From the NCBI RefSeq assembly GCF_018403325.1, contig NZ_BOSL01000013.1, positions 62,001 through 126,000 on the forward strand: a stretch of 64,000 nucleotides of DNA, in the 5' to 3' direction. Position 1 is the stretch's first letter. Each line of letters begins with the position of its first letter. Positions 51,900 to 59,597 of the stretch are shown here, one piece after another. Source of the stretch: Paenibacillus vini. Its GTDB lineage: Bacteria; Bacillota; Bacilli; Paenibacillales; Paenibacillaceae. Under the pieces are notes generated by a model that was not told the DNA's origin, did no database searches, and saw only the letters and a program-made list of their open reading frames with translations. A program made the position numbers and the translations under genes.

Positions 51900-52659
51900 C
51901 GTTTATATGCTACGCGACCACCACGCCGACCAGTCGCGGAAAGCCGGCTATGTGTATGCGGTTGAGCCCGAAAGGGCGGCGGAGTTAATCGCCGAGGGAT
52001 ACGCGGTTAAGGCGGATTTTCCGACGCTCAACAACTACCAGCTCCAGATTGACCGTGCAGTCGAAGTTTATAGGGAACACGCCGACCGGATCGAGAAGAA
52101 TGCCGTTATGAGCGCTCATGAACGTCAATATAAGATCGCCGAAGCCCGCGCCCAACTCGACGAAACGGTTGCGATGTTAAAGGCCGGCTACCAAACCGAA
52201 CTAAAGGCGCTGTCTATCGTATCCGCGCAGAAGGCGTTCAAAACCGAGGCCCCAACACCGGAGGCGCAGGCGTTTGCCGACGGCGTGCTGATCCAGTTGC
52301 GGACGAATGATCCGGCGGACGTGGCCGCTCTTATCCGCGCGCAACTGCCGGCGATGGACGGCCCGACCAAAACGGAATTGCTGCGCCGGTTCGACGAAAT
52401 CAAAGCGCTGGCCGGTAGTAAAGCCGCGCTATTTGACGATATGACCGCGCAGCTTAAAGTCGGTGATTCCGCGCTTGAGTACAAAATTCTAACGCAGATT
52501 CAGAAGGACGGTAATGCTGGCGTGGCCTACGATCATCTTACGAAGACGCACCGCACCTACCAGCCGGGTTATCTCGCGGCGGAAGTGTCTGCGCAATATC
52601 GATCGGATCGCGAATATGAAGCCGCAATGGAAGCGTTAAGGGCGGGTGAGAGCGAATGA
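51886..52659 (+). CDS. Coiled-coil-rich protein of unknown function
   Basis: This protein has 257 residues. The first 45 residues (KAGYVYAVEPERAAELIAEGYAVKAD) resemble a small domain seen in phage head-tail proteins; the rest is Ala/Glu-rich helices with long predicted coiled coil. CAGGAGG is 9-10 bases before the ATG. Its place between the CSD gene and the scaffold-like gene would suit a structural or scaffolding role, but that is inference. Confidence 0.6.
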   Translation: MEMNNVYMLRDHHADQSRKAGYVYAVEPERAAELIAEGYAVKADFPTLNNYQLQIDRAVEVYREHADRIEKNAVMSAHERQYKIAEARAQLDETVAMLKAGYQTELKALSIVSAQKAFKTEAPTPEAQAFADGVLIQLRTNDPADVAALIRAQLPAMDGPTKTELLRRFDEIKALAGSKAALFDDMTAQLKVGDSALEYKILTQIQKDGNAGVAYDHLTKTHRTYQPGYLAAEVSAQYRSDREYEAAMEALRAGESE

Positions 52660-52877
52660 GGACGATCGGCAGCATGGACATTCCGGCAGAAATATCATGC
52701 CGAAAGTACAAAGTTGACGAACAATTAATGACGTTTAGCGATATGGCCGCGCTTGAGGAATACCAAGACGAAAACCCTAACGCTTATGTCCGTAATGTTG
52801 ACGTAAGAAAGGGCGGAGTCATCCAGGCGCAAATGTGGCATATCGAGGAGGTGAAAATGAATGAGAAAACGGTTTAG
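52656..52877 (+). CDS. Small hypothetical protein
   Basis: This protein has 73 residues. Its ATG overlaps the stop of the coiled-coil gene (ATGA), and its end overlaps the next gene by 17 bp. A helix-rich centre (DMAALEEYQDENPNAYVRNVDVRKGG). No family recognised. Confidence 0.6.
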   Translation: MRTIGSMDIPAEISCRKYKVDEQLMTFSDMAALEEYQDENPNAYVRNVDVRKGGVIQAQMWHIEEVKMNEKTV

Positions 52878-53331
52878 GCTGCCGCTTAATCTGCAGCTAT
52901 TTGCGGAGGAGGAAGACCCGGGGGGCGTAGAGCAATCAGAAGACCCAAAGACATACACGCAGGAAGACGTCGACGCGTTGACCGCTAAGATTGTGGACTT
53001 AACAAAAACGGTCAAATGGCAGACGCTTGAGAAACTCGGCCTTAGCCGTGAGGAAATCGAATATTGCATCGAACATATCGACGCGGACAACGAACAGGAT
53101 ATTTTGATGGCTATTTCCGAGTTGGGCGAAGAGTTGCCGGTCTTAGTCCGCGTTAAGCGTATGCAGCAGACCAAGACATTCGGAACTGACCCTAGAAAAT
53201 ATTCGCTGATAGGAACGCCCGGTCCCGCACATCCCACTATGAGGGCGTACAGGGAAAAACCGGACCTTACGCAAATCGGCAGGGACGTATACCAAAGTTT
53301 GAAATCGCGCGGTAAAATCCGCGGAAGATAA
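52861..53331 (+). CDS. Scaffold-like phage protein with LNLQLFAE start
   Basis: This protein has 156 residues. Residues 1-17 (MRKRFRLPLNLQLFAEE) match the N-terminal signature of many Firmicute phage head-assembly proteins (DUF4355 scaffolds and related). An acidic region and a helical middle (YTQEDVDALTAKIVDLTKTV) follow; the end is basic (SLKSRGKIRGR). It is short for a scaffold and no capsid gene is next to it. GAGGAGG lies about 9 bases before the ATG. Confidence 0.65.
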   Translation: MRKRFRLPLNLQLFAEEEDPGGVEQSEDPKTYTQEDVDALTAKIVDLTKTVKWQTLEKLGLSREEIEYCIEHIDADNEQDILMAISELGEELPVLVRVKRMQQTKTFGTDPRKYSLIGTPGPAHPTMRAYREKPDLTQIGRDVYQSLKSRGKIRGR

Positions 53332-53346
53332 GAGGGGGATTTGTAT

Positions 53347-53649
53347 ATGAATGGAACAATCAAAGTCACAAGAACATATTCGGCAAGTGTTGGGCGGTAT
53401 ATGTGGGGCATTGGATTTTCACTTGCAAACGGAATGGAAAAGAGATACGGCGGGTCTTCGGAGATACCAATGGAAGTAGTCGAGCATGCGCTTAAAACAA
53501 GTGTTTTTGATTTGATTATCGGCGGTTATTCTGGCGTCAATCTCACCGTAGAACTTCCGGAAGGCGTAACGCTAACTGACGCATATAAGGCGCAGGTTAC
53601 AACGAAATTCACAGGCGACGGAACAATCGCGTTGATCACATTTAACTAA
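53347..53649 (+). CDS. Hypothetical protein upstream of the tail module
   Basis: This protein has 100 residues with a beta-rich, Gly-rich pattern (TIKVTRTYSASVGRYMWGIGFSLANG; VNLTVELPEGVTLTDAYKAQVTTKF). No family certain; a small tail or fibre component would fit the position. GAGGGGG is 9 bases before the ATG. A terminator overlaps its stop codon. Confidence 0.6.
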   Translation: MNGTIKVTRTYSASVGRYMWGIGFSLANGMEKRYGGSSEIPMEVVEHALKTSVFDLIIGGYSGVNLTVELPEGVTLTDAYKAQVTTKFTGDGTIALITFN

Positions 53650-53677
53650 GGGGCCTTCGGGCCTCTTTTATTTTATA
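53649..53677 (+). terminator. Terminator with TTCG loop before the tail genes
   Basis: The stem AGGGGCC (53649-53655) with loop TTCG and GGCCTCT (53660-53666) is followed by a T-rich run. It would reduce read-through into the tail genes and so separate their expression. Confidence 0.7.
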
Positions 53678-53692
53678 TAAGGGGGTCATTTT

Positions 53693-54070
53693 ATCAAGAT
53701 CACAGACGAAGAAATCGCAGCAGCCGAGCGCGTCGTCCCGGTCGTTCGCCTAATCGAACAAATCGTAACGTACCGCCGGCCCGGTGCCTATCAATTCGCG
53801 GAGAACTTTCCTAAGGAATCCGCAACCTGGCGCGAAGTATCGATGCTATTCCGTCAATCACCCGTTATTGAGGTGCGCAATTTCGGCCAGGCAATGGCGG
53901 AGGTTGCTGGCGGACTTAGGACGGTGGACAAGGTGGCGCAAGAGGGTAGTCCGGCGGAATCGAAGAGCGCAATAACGGCGTTAAGTCGGTCGTCTAAGGC
54001 GCTAAATAATGCGTGGGGAGCGTTTTCGACGCGCTTGATACGCGAGGCGGTGGCGGTCAATGGCGTTTGA
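53693..54070 (+). CDS. Tail-module protein before the tape measure, ATC start
   Basis: This protein has 125 residues from an ATC codon. The frame opens after TAA (53678-53680) and has no ATG, GTG or TTG until an ATG at 53843 that has no ribosome site and would remove 50 residues of protein-like sequence. AAGGGGG ends seven bases before ATC 53693. The protein is helical (ITDEEIAAAERVVPVVRLIEQIV; FGQAMAEVAGGLRTVDK). In phages this place often holds a tail assembly chaperone. It overlaps the tape measure gene by 11 bp. Confidence 0.6.
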   Translation: MKITDEEIAAAERVVPVVRLIEQIVTYRRPGAYQFAENFPKESATWREVSMLFRQSPVIEVRNFGQAMAEVAGGLRTVDKVAQEGSPAESKSAITALSRSSKALNNAWGAFSTRLIREAVAVNGV

Positions 54071-55916
54071 TTTAGTCGCGAAATTAAAGCTTCAAGATAA
54101 TTTCTCCGATAAGATGCGTAAAGTTACAAAGATGACCGAAAGGGCAGTCAAAGCGACGGACAGCTATACCGATGCAAACGGCCGCCTCCGTAATGCGCAA
54201 GGTAAATTCGTATCGTCCGGAAAGAGCGCGACGAAGCAAATGTCCGCGCTCGAGCGCATGATGCAGCGGGCCAGCCGGTCGGCGAACACATTCGGTAAAA
54301 ACGCCAGCAACGCAATGAACCGGGCTGCTCGCGGAACTGGCGGACTCGTGCGCGGTATTGGTGCGGTGGCGACGGCGTACCTGGGCGCAAAAGCTGCGGC
54401 TGGTCTCTTCGATAAGACGATTGGTGCCGCGGCTCAGTACGAGATGCGCGAGGTAACGGTTAAGGCGATGTTCGGCGGTAACTTTACGAAAAACGCGCAA
54501 AAGTATCTCGATTTCGTCGAGGGACGCGCAGCCGTTTCGCAGTTTTCGATGGACGATTTTTTGACTGCGGGGAAATCGTTTATACCGACGACAAAAGATA
54601 ACGCGCAACTTGCGAAAATGATCAACTTGGCGGAAAGACTTGGCGCGATCGATCCGGATCAAGGATTAACCGGCGCGGCCTTTGCGTTGAAAGAGTTCTT
54701 TAGTGGCGATGCGGTTTCGTTGGTAGAGCGGTTTGAATTGCCGCGTAAAGTAATGAATGACCTTAAGGACCTCCCGCTCGAAAAGCAGCTCAAAGAACTC
54801 GACAAGTACTTTGATAAGATCGGCGCAACAAACGAGCTAATCGAAGCGCAAGCGGCAACCGGAATGGGCGAATGGCGGCGAGCTACGGCGAAGATGACAC
54901 GAGCACTCCGCGAAATGGGTACGCAAGGACTGGAAAAGATAAAACCGCTATTACGCGACTTTAACAAGTGGCTTGAAAGTCCGAGTTTCCAGAAATTCAA
55001 AGAGGCCGGGACTAAGGCTTTCGCCGAAGTATTCCAAGGTGCGTCAAATATGGTTCGTAAAGCAACAGACTACATCAACACGCACTTCCTGGATAACCCT
55101 GAGTTTAAGAAGTTGGAGACGTTTGAAAGCAAAGTCAAGTTTGTGCTTAGTGATCTTGCTCCGGTATTAAGTGACGGCATGAAGTTCGGCGGTGAACTTG
55201 CAAGTAAAATGATCTCCGGCATGATTCCGTCAATGACGAAGGGGATTCTGGATAATCCAGTACTTGCCACTACGCTCGGTGTCGCGGCATTAATCGCAAG
55301 CCCGACGCCTATCGGCCTTACTGTTGCACTATCTGTAACTGCGCCCGCCTGGTTTAAGGCTCTTGTTGAGGGAGTCTCCCCAACAATCCAGGGACGCGAA
55401 GAGTTTAACCGAGAGTACAACGCGTGGCAAAAAGGCGTCGAGGAAGCGTCCAAGCCTGATTATAAAGTTCCGGGAGTAGAAGAGGGGTGGGCGTTTGTTG
55501 CTCCAGAACCTAAAACCTGGGGCAAAAATGCTTGGGAAGGGTTTTCCGGTGGTTTTAATTCAATCCGCGACTGGATCAAACACCCCACTCAGTTAGACCT
55601 CTCGGGTGTCCAAGGCTCACAATCAAGCGTAAATGAAGAGGCCCGTAAGTACTTGTATATTGGAGGCGCAAAAAAGCCTAACGGCCACGCCGGCGGACTC
55701 GACCGTGTCCCTTATAACGGTTATACCGCGCGTCTCCACCGTGACGAGACCGTACTCACGCGTACAGAAGCGCAGGAGTACCGCGAGAATCAAAGCGGAA
55801 CCGGAAAGGGGAGTCGCGGAGATGGCCCGTTGATTCACATCGCGAATCTGACCGTCCGTAATGATTCGGATATTGACCGGATCGCTCGCGAATTGGCCGG
55901 ATTACTTGCCGGATAG
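54060..55916 (+). CDS. Phage tail tape measure protein
   Basis: This protein has 618 residues. The N-terminus begins FDLVAKLKLQDNFSDKMRKVTK with heptad-like helices, then hydrophobic Gly/Ala segments near 95-120 (GGLVRGIGAVATAYLGAKAAAG) and near 405-430, and the typical C-terminus HAGGLDRVPYNGYTARLHRDETVLTRTEAQEYR with an L/I-rich end. Tape measure proteins set tail length, at a rule of thumb of 0.15 nm per residue, so about 90 nm here. The ATG overlaps the preceding gene. Not followed by the usual LysM protein. Confidence 0.85.
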   Translation: MAFDLVAKLKLQDNFSDKMRKVTKMTERAVKATDSYTDANGRLRNAQGKFVSSGKSATKQMSALERMMQRASRSANTFGKNASNAMNRAARGTGGLVRGIGAVATAYLGAKAAAGLFDKTIGAAAQYEMREVTVKAMFGGNFTKNAQKYLDFVEGRAAVSQFSMDDFLTAGKSFIPTTKDNAQLAKMINLAERLGAIDPDQGLTGAAFALKEFFSGDAVSLVERFELPRKVMNDLKDLPLEKQLKELDKYFDKIGATNELIEAQAATGMGEWRRATAKMTRALREMGTQGLEKIKPLLRDFNKWLESPSFQKFKEAGTKAFAEVFQGASNMVRKATDYINTHFLDNPEFKKLETFESKVKFVLSDLAPVLSDGMKFGGELASKMISGMIPSMTKGILDNPVLATTLGVAALIASPTPIGLTVALSVTAPAWFKALVEGVSPTIQGREEFNREYNAWQKGVEEASKPDYKVPGVEEGWAFVAPEPKTWGKNAWEGFSGGFNSIRDWIKHPTQLDLSGVQGSQSSVNEEARKYLYIGGAKKPNGHAGGLDRVPYNGYTARLHRDETVLTRTEAQEYRENQSGTGKGSRGDGPLIHIANLTVRNDSDIDRIARELAGLLAG

Positions 55917-55927
55917 GAGGCGATACC

Positions 55928-56920
55928 ATTAACGAGATTCAAGTTTTATACGACGGAAAGTATTGGGTCGAGCCGCTCGTTAAATCCGCAGAGTGGTCCG
56001 GAGATGTCGCGGAACCCTACCGGACTTTAACGCTGACATTGTCCAATACGCTAAATGGCAAGGAACAGGCCATACCGTTTGAGGTCGGAAAAGAGGTCCG
56101 TTTCTACGCGAACAATACCGGTCTGTTTCGCGGAATTATCTTCAAATACGATATAACGGACCGAGGTGAGGCCGTCGTTACTGCGCATGATGAAAACGTC
56201 TATCTTACGAAAAACGTTGATACGCGCAAGTTTACGAAAATGACAGCCGGCGCGATTGTCAAAGAGATATGCAAGGCTTTCGAGGTGCCTGTCGGATCGG
56301 TTGCCAATACTGGTTATGTGATCCCGAAAATGATTCTGCAAGGTAAGACACTATGGGACATGATAGTAACCGCGCTGACCGAAACGAGAAAGCAAAACGG
56401 CCGCAAATTCTCCGTTATGTCGAAGGGCGGTCTTTTGTACCTTCGCGAACGAAAAGAGGAGATAGTCCGCTGGTACTTGGAACGAGGCGTAAACATAACC
56501 GGGGCCAACCGGTCGCTGTCGATTGAAGATACGCGTACGGCCGTAAAGGTTGAAGCTGGCGAGGAGAAAAAGCGAAGGACTGCGGCGGCGAAAGATGTGC
56601 CAATGATCGCGAAGTATGGGCTGATGCAGCATTATGAAACCGCTGATTCGGATATGAAGAAGTCGCAACTCGACCAGCTCGCTCAGCAACGTTTGAAAGA
56701 CTTGGCGAAAGTAGGCGAGGAAATCGAAGTGGAGGCGCTAGGGAATACGGAGGTTATTAGCGGAGTTTCCGTATATGCGTTCGAGTCGATGACGAAGACG
56801 GCCGGTGGATACTACGTTACCGCGGATCGACATACGTTCGAGGACGGCGCGCACCGAATGTCAGTCTACTTGTCAAAGACGGATGACTTGCCGGAAATCG
56901 AATACGTAGACCCGGCGTAA
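55928..56920 (+). CDS. XkdQ-like tail hub protein, ATT start
   Basis: This protein has 330 residues from an ATT codon. No ATG, GTG or TTG lies between the upstream stop (TGA 55874-55876) and TTG 56039; starting at that TTG would remove the N-terminal 37 residues, which look like the XkdQ/YqbQ N-terminus (IQVLYDGKYWVEPLVKSAEWSGD...RTLTLTL). A perfect AGGAGG (55915-55920) ends seven bases before ATT 55928. The rest (FYANNTGLFRGIIFKYDITDRG, AGAIVKEICKAFEVPVGS, GKTLWDMIVTALTETRKQNG) matches the phage tail hub/late control D-like family. Last gene of the element. Confidence 0.78.
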   Translation: MNEIQVLYDGKYWVEPLVKSAEWSGDVAEPYRTLTLTLSNTLNGKEQAIPFEVGKEVRFYANNTGLFRGIIFKYDITDRGEAVVTAHDENVYLTKNVDTRKFTKMTAGAIVKEICKAFEVPVGSVANTGYVIPKMILQGKTLWDMIVTALTETRKQNGRKFSVMSKGGLLYLRERKEEIVRWYLERGVNITGANRSLSIEDTRTAVKVEAGEEKKRRTAAAKDVPMIAKYGLMQHYETADSDMKKSQLDQLAQQRLKDLAKVGEEIEVEALGNTEVISGVSVYAFESMTKTAGGYYVTADRHTFEDGAHRMSVYLSKTDDLPEIEYVDPA

Positions 56921-56922
56921 TT

Positions 56923-56971
56923 AAGGCGGAGTCTCGGCGTGAAGGTTGCGCTGCGGCTCCGCTTTTTTTTT
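56923..56971 (+). terminator. Terminator after the tail hub gene
   Basis: The stem GCGGAG (56926-56931) pairs with CTCCGC (56957-56962) and is followed by nine Ts. A GTG-start ORF that begins inside this hairpin is therefore unlikely. Confidence 0.82.
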
Positions 56972-57338
56972 GTGCGTGTGAAGTTGCGACAATACAGACG
57001 AAAAGCAAGCAATAGGGAGATAACGAACGTCCGGCGAAGATTATGCGAGTATTCTCCGGAGACGGACGTGCACACCGCTTCACAAATACGGCCGAAAATG
57101 AGCGAATACACAAAACGGCAATACCGACTATACGCGACTATTGACGCGGCTTCTCGGCGATTTATGCGTTGTGAAATAGTGTGGATTTCGCGTAATCCGA
57201 ACTCGGTAATGAATACGAATAATCCGCGTAGGTATGCGTTAATCGAAGGGAATAACGTTTCGGATTACTTCGGATATTATGCGGATTTACCCGCCGAAGC
57301 GCCCCGGAACGCGACCCCTCGGAAACTTTTCGGAAATC

Positions 57339-57393
57339 GCGCAAATACCGTGTATATACGCTGCATAAACGGTGTATAATCGCATATTTGCGC
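57339..57393. repeat. Inverted repeat enclosing GTGTATA motifs
   Basis: GCGCAAATA (57339-57347) and TATTTGCGC (57385-57393) are perfect 9-bp arms. The 37-bp centre has GTATATAC (57352-57359) and CGGTGTATAATCG, both AT-rich with a repeated GTGTATA. This could be an origin, a packaging site or a promoter (TATAAT) region. Confidence 0.5.
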
Positions 57394-57689
57394 AAGTGTC
57401 CGAAGAGGTAAATGAGAGAATGGCGTAATGGTGCGGCTTCCCAGGCGCAAGAGTAATACACAAAATGCGCGTTTTGTGAATATGTCCGCGCGTTAATGCG
57501 ATAAAGTACGACAAGGGGGCGGGGGGTTCCGGAAAGGGCGCGTACATGACCTCCGCAGTTTTCTCGCAGGATTTTAAACGTCCAGAAATAACTGGTAAAT
57601 AAACGCGAATTGGTTCCGCAAGCCTTGCGCGAACGGTCGCCATTAGGGTATAATTCGATCAACGCGATTATACGCCATAGAGGATCGTG

Positions 57690-57722
57690 ATTAACAAGTA
57701 CATACGGGTATTAACAATCCCG
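57690..57722 (+). promoter_or_regulatory. Candidate right arm-type integrase sites
   Basis: ATTAACAAGTA (57690-57700) and ATTAACAATCCCG (57710-57722), 20 bp apart, resemble the pair at 43111-43143 near the left end. They are about 60-90 bp from the right attachment repeat. Confidence 0.5.
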
Positions 57723-57782
57723 CTTATCCGCGATAAACGTTGATCTGACGCGGTTTTAGCCAAGCGCAAGCCGTACGCTAGA

Positions 57783-57879
57783 TTTACGATCAACAACCCG
57801 AACGCCATCGCTTCCTGCGGCTGCGGTCAATCGTTCCGTATGCGTAACGAAGAGGGCCGTCCGGAAGTTTGCGACTGAT
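57783..57879 (+). repeat. Right attachment repeat (attR)
   Basis: This is the second copy of the Fe-S carrier gene's last 31 codons, out of context and with no start of its own. It is followed after 25 bp by the terminator that should belong to the original gene. Confidence 0.95.
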
Positions 57880-57904
57880 GATCCCGCATTAATTTCAACT
57901 TAGA

Positions 57905-57928
57905 GCCTTCCCATAAGGGAAGGCTTTT
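57905..57928 (+). terminator. Displaced terminator of the Fe-S carrier gene
   Basis: The perfect stem GCCTTCCC-ATAA-GGGAAGGC (57905-57924) and TTTT lie just after the right repeat, at the place expected for the terminator of the interrupted gene. Confidence 0.85.
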
Positions 57929-58040
57929 GTATTTCCATTGTTTTTCCGTAAAATTAATCCGCATTTAAACGGAGACGCCTTCTTTTTTAACCTGCGGGAA
58001 GTACGATAGAGATATCAAAGTATTTATATGGTGGAGGGAT

Positions 58041-59534
58041 ATGGTGAGGCCTTTAGAAGTTATCTTATTTGCGGGGATAATTCTACTCTGGCTGGCGGTA
58101 TTATTTATACGCCGGTTGAGCAAAAAAGTCGGATGGGTCATCGTTGGAATTTGTTTTATAGCTCTAGTGGTTCAATGGCTCGTTGAAGGCTACCGATGGC
58201 AACTGGTTCCGGCCTATTTTTCTTTACTTCTGCTGGCGGCAGCTGTTGCCTTGCAAAGGTCGGGGACACCACATCAGGGGAACTGGCGGAGAAAGGCGGG
58301 GAAGTTTCTGCTGCTCGCGGTATCCGGCATCGGTATCCTTGTCTCAGCCGCATTGGCTGTGCTACTTCCTGTATTCCGGCTTCCTGAACCGGACGGGATC
58401 TATGCAGTAGGGACGGAGAGCTTCATGTTTGTTGATCCACAGCGGATGGAGACCTACACGGAAGATCCTGATGATCATCGAACCCTGATGGTAACAATCT
58501 GGTATCCGGCGGAACGAGCGGCAACAGGAAAACGAGCCATGCTTCTCCCGCAATCGGGAGCCGAAGGAATGGAGAAGCATTTTTTGAGTACCTATTCGGA
58601 AGCAATGGGACTCCCTGATTTTGCGCTGGATTACTGGAAGTACCTTCGAGGCAACAGTTATGAAAAAGCTGAGATAGCTTCATCAGGCACGGCTCCTTAC
58701 CCGATCATTCTGCTCAGCCATGGCCTGGGGACCACGAGAATGCTTCATACTTCGCAAGCGGAAAACCTGGCAAGCCAGGGATATGTCGTGGCGGCCATTG
58801 ATCACACCTACAGCACCACGGCTACGGTGTTCCCGGATGGGGAAGTCACCGGGTTTCAAGCGAAGATGGACGGAGACGACTTCTTGAAATCCGGGAAAGA
58901 ACTCGGTGAGACTTGGGCTGCTGACGTCGATTTCGTAATTGAGTGTTTGGAACGCTTTAACCAAGGGGAGAATCCCGGGAGATTCAAGGGAATGCTGGAT
59001 GTCAGCAAGATCGGAGTCATGGGCCACTCTTTCGGCGGGGCAACCGCTTATCATCTTGCAGCTACCCGCGACAAAATTAAAGCAGGAATCAATATGGACG
59101 GGACGAATTATGATGTGTTCGATGAGAAGCATATTTTGACCAAACCTTTTTTGTTCATGGAATCGGGTGCATTCAAAAACTTCATTCAAGGTAGTGGATT
59201 GGATGGAGAGGGAGCCGAACCGGAACGAATGAGAGAAATCATCAATAATGAAAAGTCCATAATCGGGAGTGCCCAGCAAAATAATGGTCATTTTATCTAC
59301 ATCGAAGGCAGTGAGCATTATAATTTCACCGATCTCCCCCTCTACTCTCCACTGGTATCGCTGACCGGGATGACAGGGACACTCGAAGCAAACAGGGGTG
59401 CCGGTATCGTGAATGATTATGTACTGGATTTCTTTGATACTTATCTAAAAGGTAAAAAGTCAGCGCTCCTGGCCGAAAACGTTGATATTTATCCCGAAGT
59501 AAAAAGAGACTTGGAATTTACGCCGACGGAATAA
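58041..59534 (+). CDS. Membrane-anchored alpha/beta hydrolase, PAF acetylhydrolase-like
   Basis: This protein has 497 residues. The first 120 or so hold four hydrophobic segments. The remainder is an alpha/beta hydrolase with the nucleophile elbow GVMGHSFGGATAYH and an oxyanion strand ILLSHGLGTTRM. Length and motifs recall platelet-activating-factor acetylhydrolase-like esterases. The active site should face outside or the membrane edge. GTGGAGGG is just upstream; ATG 58041 and GTG 58044 are both possible. First host gene to the right of the element. Confidence 0.82.
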   Translation: MVRPLEVILFAGIILLWLAVLFIRRLSKKVGWVIVGICFIALVVQWLVEGYRWQLVPAYFSLLLLAAAVALQRSGTPHQGNWRRKAGKFLLLAVSGIGILVSAALAVLLPVFRLPEPDGIYAVGTESFMFVDPQRMETYTEDPDDHRTLMVTIWYPAERAATGKRAMLLPQSGAEGMEKHFLSTYSEAMGLPDFALDYWKYLRGNSYEKAEIASSGTAPYPIILLSHGLGTTRMLHTSQAENLASQGYVVAAIDHTYSTTATVFPDGEVTGFQAKMDGDDFLKSGKELGETWAADVDFVIECLERFNQGENPGRFKGMLDVSKIGVMGHSFGGATAYHLAATRDKIKAGINMDGTNYDVFDEKHILTKPFLFMESGAFKNFIQGSGLDGEGAEPERMREIINNEKSIIGSAQQNNGHFIYIEGSEHYNFTDLPLYSPLVSLTGMTGTLEANRGAGIVNDYVLDFFDTYLKGKKSALLAENVDIYPEVKRDLEFTPTE

Positions 59535-59544
59535 TACTCGCGAA

Positions 59545-59588
59545 AAAGGCGTTACCGAAGGGTCCGTAGACCTTTCAGTAACGCCTTT
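59545..59588. terminator. Bidirectional terminator between convergent genes
   Basis: The 11-bp perfect stem AAAGGCGTTAC/GTAACGCCTTT (59545-59555 with 59578-59588) lies between the convergent hydrolase and permease genes. Confidence 0.8.
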
Positions 59589-59597
59589 CTGTTTCAC

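Larger units (their letters stand above)
56972..57782 (+). other. Non-coding right end of the element
   Basis: About 810 bp without a gene I can support. ORFs on both strands overlap each other and have no ribosome sites. The stretch is rich in CG dinucleotides and GCG/CGC trinucleotides. It holds a 9-bp inverted repeat GCGCAAATA/TATTTGCGC (57339-57393), the palindrome CACAAAA-TGCGCG-TTTTGTG (57459-57478), and candidate arm sites. It may carry replication, packaging or recombination sites. Confidence 0.6.
42894..57879 (+). mobile_element. 14.9-kb integrative phage-related element in the Fe-S carrier gene
   Basis: Direct repeats of 97 bp (42894-42990 and 57783-57879, 95/97 identical) bound the unit; one repeat plus interior is 14,889 bp. 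The left end is followed by a tyrosine recombinase. Then come two possible cargo genes, a repressor and divergent operator region, a string of about 20 small genes on the plus strand, and a tail-type module (tape measure and XkdQ-like hub) near the right end. No terminase, portal, capsid or lysis gene is seen. It is best described as a satellite-like or reduced prophage; a decayed prophage is the main alternative, but I saw no clear broken gene. Confidence 0.92.

Noticed and set aside
53641-54070. Programmed frameshift joining 53347 and 53693 genes as a tail chaperone pair
   Set aside because: A terminator and a stop codon separate the frames by 43 bp and no slippery heptamer is seen at the junction; an ATC start explains the second gene better.
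56939-57379. Plus-strand ORF of 146 codons after the tail hub gene
   Set aside because: Its start lies inside the terminator hairpin 56923-56971, no internal start has a ribosome site, and its composition follows the local GCG bias.
57162-57662. Minus-strand ORF of 166 codons at the right end of the element
   Set aside because: No ribosome site, no recognisable domain, overlaps another equally weak ORF; long open frames are expected here because the DNA is poor in stop codons.
42991-57782. Tailocin (PBSX-like headless tail) interpretation of the element
   Set aside because: A tape measure and hub are present, but tube, sheath, baseplate and lysis genes are missing, so the element alone could not build a working tail.
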